A stretch of 36,517 nucleotides of DNA from an uncultured Treponema sp. Lineage in GTDB: Bacteria; Spirochaetota; Spirochaetia; Treponematales; Treponemataceae. The notes beneath the pieces are model-generated. The model worked only from the letters and a program-made list of their open reading frames with translations. It was not told where the DNA came from and did no database searches. Below, in pieces: positions 32,812 through 36,517 of the stretch. A program made the translations under genes and the position numbers. The first letter of the stretch is position 1; each line of letters begins with the position of its first letter. The stretch lies in assembly GCA_937885475.1 (NCBI GenBank), contig CAKZZR010000012.1, forward strand, positions 1 through 36,517. The letters run 5' to 3'.

Positions 32812-33456
32812 ATGCTTATAAAGAATGTTATGACAAAAAATCCAGTGATTATTTCGGACGACTGCTCGCTGACGGACGCCAAGGCTTTGATGACAAAGAA
32901 TAATATAAGCCGGCTTCCTGTTGTGGACAAGAATAAAAAATTGGTCGGCATTCTTTCTAAGGGAGATTTGCAGAAGGCTTCTCCGTCTGATGCCACCACG
33001 CTTGATATTTACGAGATAAGCTATCTGCTTTCAAAACTGACCGTTGAAAAAATCATGGTAAGGAACGTCGTTACCGTGCCGGACGACGAGGTGGTTGAGA
33101 CCGCTGCGCGAATCATGGTTGAGCACGGCGTAAGCTGCCTTCCTGTTATGAGCGGCGACTTTATTTCTGGCATCATAACTGAAAGCGACGTATTCCGCCT
33201 GTTTACCGAAATGTTCGGTGCGCACCAGAGCGGCGTGCGCATGATTCTTTCTATGGACGACAAGCCGGGGCAGGTCGCAAAGCTTGTGAACGGCATTGCC
33301 GCAATCAATGGCAACGTTGTTTCCATGGTTACGCGCGAGCTTACCGAGGCAACAAAGCGCCGCCTTACCATAAAGGTCAGCGGCATTACAAGGGAGCAGG
33401 CTGAGAAGGTGCTTTCTGACTGCGGCTTTACCGCCGACGATATCCGTGTGAACTGA
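32812..33456 (+). CDS. CBS-CBS-ACT domain protein (AcuB-like)
   Basis: This 214-residue cytoplasmic regulator has a CBS pair at about 1-55 (DVMTKNP-like NVMTKNPVII, SRLPVVD, GILSKGDL) and 76-133 (VSCLPVM, GIITESDVF), then an ACT domain at about 142-210 (DDKPGQVAKLVNGIA). CBS pairs usually bind adenine nucleotides and ACT domains bind amino acids, so it could sense both energy state and an amino acid. Its place directly after liv genes makes a branched-chain amino acid a reasonable guess. It resembles AcuB in layout, but there are no acetoin genes here. The next gene starts 2 bp after its stop, so the two are co-translated. Confidence 0.88.
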   Translation: MLIKNVMTKNPVIISDDCSLTDAKALMTKNNISRLPVVDKNKKLVGILSKGDLQKASPSDATTLDIYEISYLLSKLTVEKIMVRNVVTVPDDEVVETAARIMVEHGVSCLPVMSGDFISGIITESDVFRLFTEMFGAHQSGVRMILSMDDKPGQVAKLVNGIAAINGNVVSMVTRELTEATKRRLTIKVSGITREQAEKVLSDCGFTADDIRVN

Positions 33457-33458
33457 GC

Positions 33459-35006
33459 ATGAAGATACAACCAGAAGTTCTTATAAATCACTTTGTCCGC
33501 ACCTACACCGATGTTTTCTCGCTGGCTGATTTTATGGAATTTGTGCGCGAATGCGGCATCCGTGCAACAGAGGCGGAATGCGTTGACTATCTTGAGACGA
33601 ATCCCAATATCTTTGTTTTGAAGGACGGGCGTTATGCAACCCGTGCCGCAGCGTTCACTCAGCGGTATTTTAGCATTAAGCCGGGACGAAAAGAGCTTAT
33701 GAACAGGACGCTCATCGTGGGGCATCGCTGCATGCCGTTTGTAGACCCGGAAATTCTGCCGCTTGGGATTAATTTTTACTATAAGAATAATCTGCTTGAG
33801 CTTACCGAAACTGAATTTGACAGCGCCACCGTACTGGACGCATACACGCTGTACGGCGACGAGTATTCAAGCCAATATATTGTGTCCGATCCGGCAAATT
33901 CCGGCATTGATTTGGGAAAGACAGACTTTGTGCTTCCGCCTACGGTAAAGGTTACCGGCCCTTCGCTTGCACCGCTCATTGCAGACGGCTTTTGCTATGG
34001 CGACCGCATCCTTGCCCGCGTTACGGACTGGGACTCAAGCGCTGTTCAGGTGGAATTCATTCACCGCGAGGGGGCGGGGCTTCAGATGACGATGGAGGAC
34101 GTTCAGCGTGCCGAATGGTATTCCGCCCTGGACCGCGAGCTTAACGCATCCTTTGACATTCTTGGTCCGCTCGGTTCCATAGAAGACCAGCTTGCAATGG
34201 TCTTTGCAAACAATCTTAACATGCTGTGCCATAAAAACTGCGGCTCAATAGAAGAATTTTTTGAGCATTCCGCAAACGTTGGCTTTGAGCTTTTTGGCGT
34301 TGAGACGCGGCTATGGCACAAGGGGCAGGAAGTTCCTGCAATTGGCACGTGGAATTCTGCCGCCGTTGAAAGCGCCGGGCGCTCTTCTTCTGCGGGCAAT
34401 CAGGAGCAGGAACGGGGCGCGCTGCCGGAGGACGCGGACGAGGCGTTCTGCGAATATCTTAACGCGCTTGTGGACGAGCCGGAGGACGATTCCGCGGAGC
34501 CGCTCCCGGAATATGTGATGAGCGCGTTCATAAAGGATTCGCTTTTTTACAGCAATGAGGATTACGAGGAAATCCTTAAAAAATTGCACCCCAATTTTCA
34601 CCGCTTTTCTAAATTTCACAAGAAAATCATGTTATTGCACTTGAAAAATAGACATGATATACTTGCGGCAAGATACAACCGCTTTGCAGATTCTGTCATC
34701 GGTGAGCTTAGGCACAAGGCGCTTGACCTTTTCAGTCAGGTGAACATGCTGGTCTACTCAATCGATATGGTAAGAACTGACCTCTCAAAGTTTCCGCAGC
34801 AGTCGTTGGTCATTCTTTCGCAGATTTTTGGGCATATCCTGCATATTCTTGAGGTTACGGAAACAGACGTTGCTTCCGTAATAAAAGAAAAGAACGAAAT
34901 CCTGCTTTCCATGGAAGGCATGGAATTCAACTTTGAATGCGTGAATGAAGACCTTAGGGCGGTGCTTGAGAAGGAATCGAAGAATGGATTTTCCGTTCTG
35001 AAGTGA
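33459..35006 (+). CDS. Unrecognised 515-residue protein
   Basis: I do not recognise a family. It is soluble and has no signal peptide. The first 70 residues (VLINHFVRTYTDVFSLADFMEFVREC, in part) are helical and end with a FVLKDGRYATRAAAF strand turn, like a winged-helix fold. Residues 80-220 are mixed alpha/beta with a KVTGPSLAPLIADGFCYGDRILARV segment. A Glu/Asp-rich linker lies around residues 315-350. The last 150 residues are strongly helical and could be coiled coil. It starts 2 bp after the CBS-ACT gene with no strong Shine-Dalgarno of its own, pointing to translational coupling. PtsN-like and transketolase genes follow on the same strand. It is probably a genuine, lineage-restricted protein. 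Confidence 0.8.
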   Translation: MKIQPEVLINHFVRTYTDVFSLADFMEFVRECGIRATEAECVDYLETNPNIFVLKDGRYATRAAAFTQRYFSIKPGRKELMNRTLIVGHRCMPFVDPEILPLGINFYYKNNLLELTETEFDSATVLDAYTLYGDEYSSQYIVSDPANSGIDLGKTDFVLPPTVKVTGPSLAPLIADGFCYGDRILARVTDWDSSAVQVEFIHREGAGLQMTMEDVQRAEWYSALDRELNASFDILGPLGSIEDQLAMVFANNLNMLCHKNCGSIEEFFEHSANVGFELFGVETRLWHKGQEVPAIGTWNSAAVESAGRSSSAGNQEQERGALPEDADEAFCEYLNALVDEPEDDSAEPLPEYVMSAFIKDSLFYSNEDYEEILKKLHPNFHRFSKFHKKIMLLHLKNRHDILAARYNRFADSVIGELRHKALDLFSQVNMLVYSIDMVRTDLSKFPQQSLVILSQIFGHILHILEVTETDVASVIKEKNEILLSMEGMEFNFECVNEDLRAVLEKESKNGFSVLK

Positions 35007-35032
35007 TAAAGTAAAAAAGTCAGGAGTTGAAT

Positions 35033-35494
35033 ATGGCTGTAACGTTGGCTCAGTTGATTCAAAAAGGCGGCATCTTTAATGATGTGGAAGGCTCTTCCGC
35101 CAAGGAAGTGTATCGAAAAATCGTTGACCGGCTGGAGCTTCCGGAATCCATTCCTTCTGATGACGTGTACAAGGCGCTCTGCGACCGCGAGGATCTTATG
35201 AGTACGGCGGTCGGCAACTGTATTGCCATTCCTCACTGCCGCGTTCCCCTGCTAAAAAACGAAGAAGACCAGAAGGTGTGCGTCGTACGCCTTAAGAATC
35301 CTATAGACATGTCGGCGCCGGACGGACTTTCCGTTTCCGTCATGTTCATCATTCTTGCGCAGAATCTCAAGGATCATCTGAAAGTGCTTTCTGATTTAGG
35401 AAACGTAATCAAGGCTCCAAAATTCAGAAAATTGCTTGCAGAAGGCGCGGAAGAATCCCAATTACTTGATTTGATACGAGAGTTATCAAAATAA
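35033..35494 (+). CDS. PTS IIA domain protein (PtsN/fructose type)
   Basis: This 153-residue protein fits the PTS EIIA-2 fold of the fructose/mannitol/nitrogen group. The motif IAIPHCR has the phospho-accepting His at residue 68, preceded by the typical REDLMSTAVGNCIA. No IIB or IIC domain lies nearby, which favours a regulatory PtsN-like role over sugar uptake. The frame opens at TTG 35027, but ATG 35033 has a GGAG Shine-Dalgarno at good distance. It follows the unknown protein after 26 bp and precedes transketolase by 23 bp, so the genes may form one operon. Confidence 0.85.
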   Translation: MAVTLAQLIQKGGIFNDVEGSSAKEVYRKIVDRLELPESIPSDDVYKALCDREDLMSTAVGNCIAIPHCRVPLLKNEEDQKVCVVRLKNPIDMSAPDGLSVSVMFIILAQNLKDHLKVLSDLGNVIKAPKFRKLLAEGAEESQLLDLIRELSK

Positions 35495-35517
35495 ATCTTT
35501 TCTCTAAGAGGAAAAAA

Positions 35518-36517
35518 ATGAACGAGAAAGCGATTACTGCTGTTGCAACTTCAATCCGAAGCTTGTCTATGGATGCAATCCAGAAGGCTAATTCTGGTCA
35601 TCCGGGAACACCTCTTGGTGCGGCTGAGCTGGCCGCAGTCCTTTACGGTGAAATCCTTAAGCACAATCCTGCTGATTCTAAATGGGCGGACAGAGACCGA
35701 TTCGTTCTGTCTGCGGGTCATGGTTCCATGCTGCTGTATTCAATCCTGCACTTGAGCGGCTACAAAGTTACGATGGACGACATAAAGTCGTTCCGTCAGG
35801 TAGGCTCCGTATGCTGCGGACACCCGGAATACGGCGTAACCGATGGCGTTGAGTGTACCGCAGGTCCTCTTGGACAGGGCGTTTCCATGGCGGTTGGTAT
35901 GGCGCTTGCCGAATCAATGCTTGCCGCACGATTCAACACAAAAAATCACACAATCGTAGACCACTACACCTATTCTTTGGTGGGCGAAGGCTGTCTGGAG
36001 GAAGGAGTTTCTTCTGAAGCATGTTCGCTTGCCGGAACCTTAAAACTCGGAAAGCTCATTGTGTTCTACGACATGAATAAAATAACGATTGACGGTTGTT
36101 CTGACATTACCTTTGATGAGGACGTTGCCAAGCGCTACGAAGCGTATGGCTGGCAGGTTCTTAAGGGCGACATGTACAAGCCTCTTGAAATTATAAAGCT
36201 TGCAGAAAAAGCAAAAAAATGTACTGATAAGCCGACTCTTATTATTTTAAAGTCTATAATCGGTAAGTCTGCTCCAAAACAGGGAAAGGCTGATACTCAC
36301 GGTGCTCCATTGGGAGTTGAAGATGTAAAAAAAGCAAAGGAAACATTGGGTCTTCCAGTTGATAAAGATTTTTATGTTGTTCCGGAAGCTTATGACTATT
36401 TTGCTTCTAAAAAAGCCGAGTTTGCTGCTGCAGAAGAAAACTGGAAAAAAGAATTTGACGAATGGTCAAAAGAAAATCCTGAACTTAGAAAGCTTTGGGA
36501 TGCATATTTTAATGATC
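35518..36517 (+). CDS. tkt: Transketolase, 3' end beyond the window
   Basis: Transketolase moves two-carbon units between sugar phosphates in the non-oxidative pentose phosphate pathway, using thiamine diphosphate. About 333 codons are present and the frame is open to the window edge; about half the usual 650 residues are missing. Visible features are SGHPGTPLGAAELA near residue 25, FVLSAGHGSMLLY, PEYGVTDGVECTAGPLGQG, and LVGEGCLEEGVSSE. The last is the thiamine-diphosphate/metal motif, normally GDG, with Glu at residue 157 in place of Asp. AAGAGG is a good Shine-Dalgarno before ATG 35518. It follows the PtsN-like gene. Confidence 0.95.
   Translation, partial: MNEKAITAVATSIRSLSMDAIQKANSGHPGTPLGAAELAAVLYGEILKHNPADSKWADRDRFVLSAGHGSMLLYSILHLSGYKVTMDDIKSFRQVGSVCCGHPEYGVTDGVECTAGPLGQGVSMAVGMALAESMLAARFNTKNHTIVDHYTYSLVGEGCLEEGVSSEACSLAGTLKLGKLIVFYDMNKITIDGCSDITFDEDVAKRYEAYGWQVLKGDMYKPLEIIKLAEKAKKCTDKPTLIILKSIIGKSAPKQGKADTHGAPLGVEDVKKAKETLGLPVDKDFYVVPEAYDYFASKKAEFAAAEENWKKEFDEWSKENPELRKLWDAYFND

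Overview
The window looks like a chromosomal segment of a host-associated spirochaete, most likely a gut or rumen Treponema. This is inference from gene content: a FlgM-type flagellar anti-sigma factor, several exported lipoproteins with loose spirochaete-style lipoboxes, very large Ig-like repeat surface lipoproteins, and sigma70-type promoters with TAAAAT -10 boxes. No rRNA or other direct taxonomic marker is present. No gap between genes exceeds 300 bases, and I saw no IS element, prophage, CRISPR array or origin.

Region 1 (1-6.7 kb) is housekeeping. It holds an ATPase-like/HDOD signalling protein (+), a CAT-anticodon tRNA (-), glmS (-), rsmI (+, apparently leaderless), an flgM homologue (+), a TrmH/SpoU RNA methyltransferase (+) and a PfkB-family sugar kinase (-). 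The last two share 20 bp tail to tail.

Region 2 (6.8-29.2 kb) is a run of genes for exported lipoproteins. It starts with a giant lipoprotein frame of about 4,195 codons: about twenty Ig-like modules, then a TIG-like module and a C-terminal propeller-like domain. A small protein with a probable PilZ domain follows. Then come two GH13 alpha-amylase lipoproteins that share an unusual N-terminal module, and an M30-type zinc metallopeptidase lipoprotein. Together they read as a surface apparatus for binding and cutting starch and protein.

The main anomaly is that two of these long frames are each broken by one in-frame stop, with intact frame and domain continuity on both sides: TAA at 14700-14702 in the giant lipoprotein, and TAG at 21503-21505 inside a starch-binding module of the first amylase. 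All three stops end genes normally in the window, and the interrupted amylase itself ends in TAG, so this is not a simple code reassignment. Nonsense mutation, consensus error and stop readthrough remain open.

Region 3 (29.3-36.5 kb) holds a livHMGF branched-chain amino-acid ABC importer without an adjacent binding protein, a CBS-CBS-ACT regulator, an unrecognised 515-residue protein, a PtsN-like IIA protein, and a transketolase cut off by the window end. A plausible joint role is that peptides released outside the cell supply amino acids to the importer, while sugars from starch enter the PfkB, transketolase and GlmS pathways.
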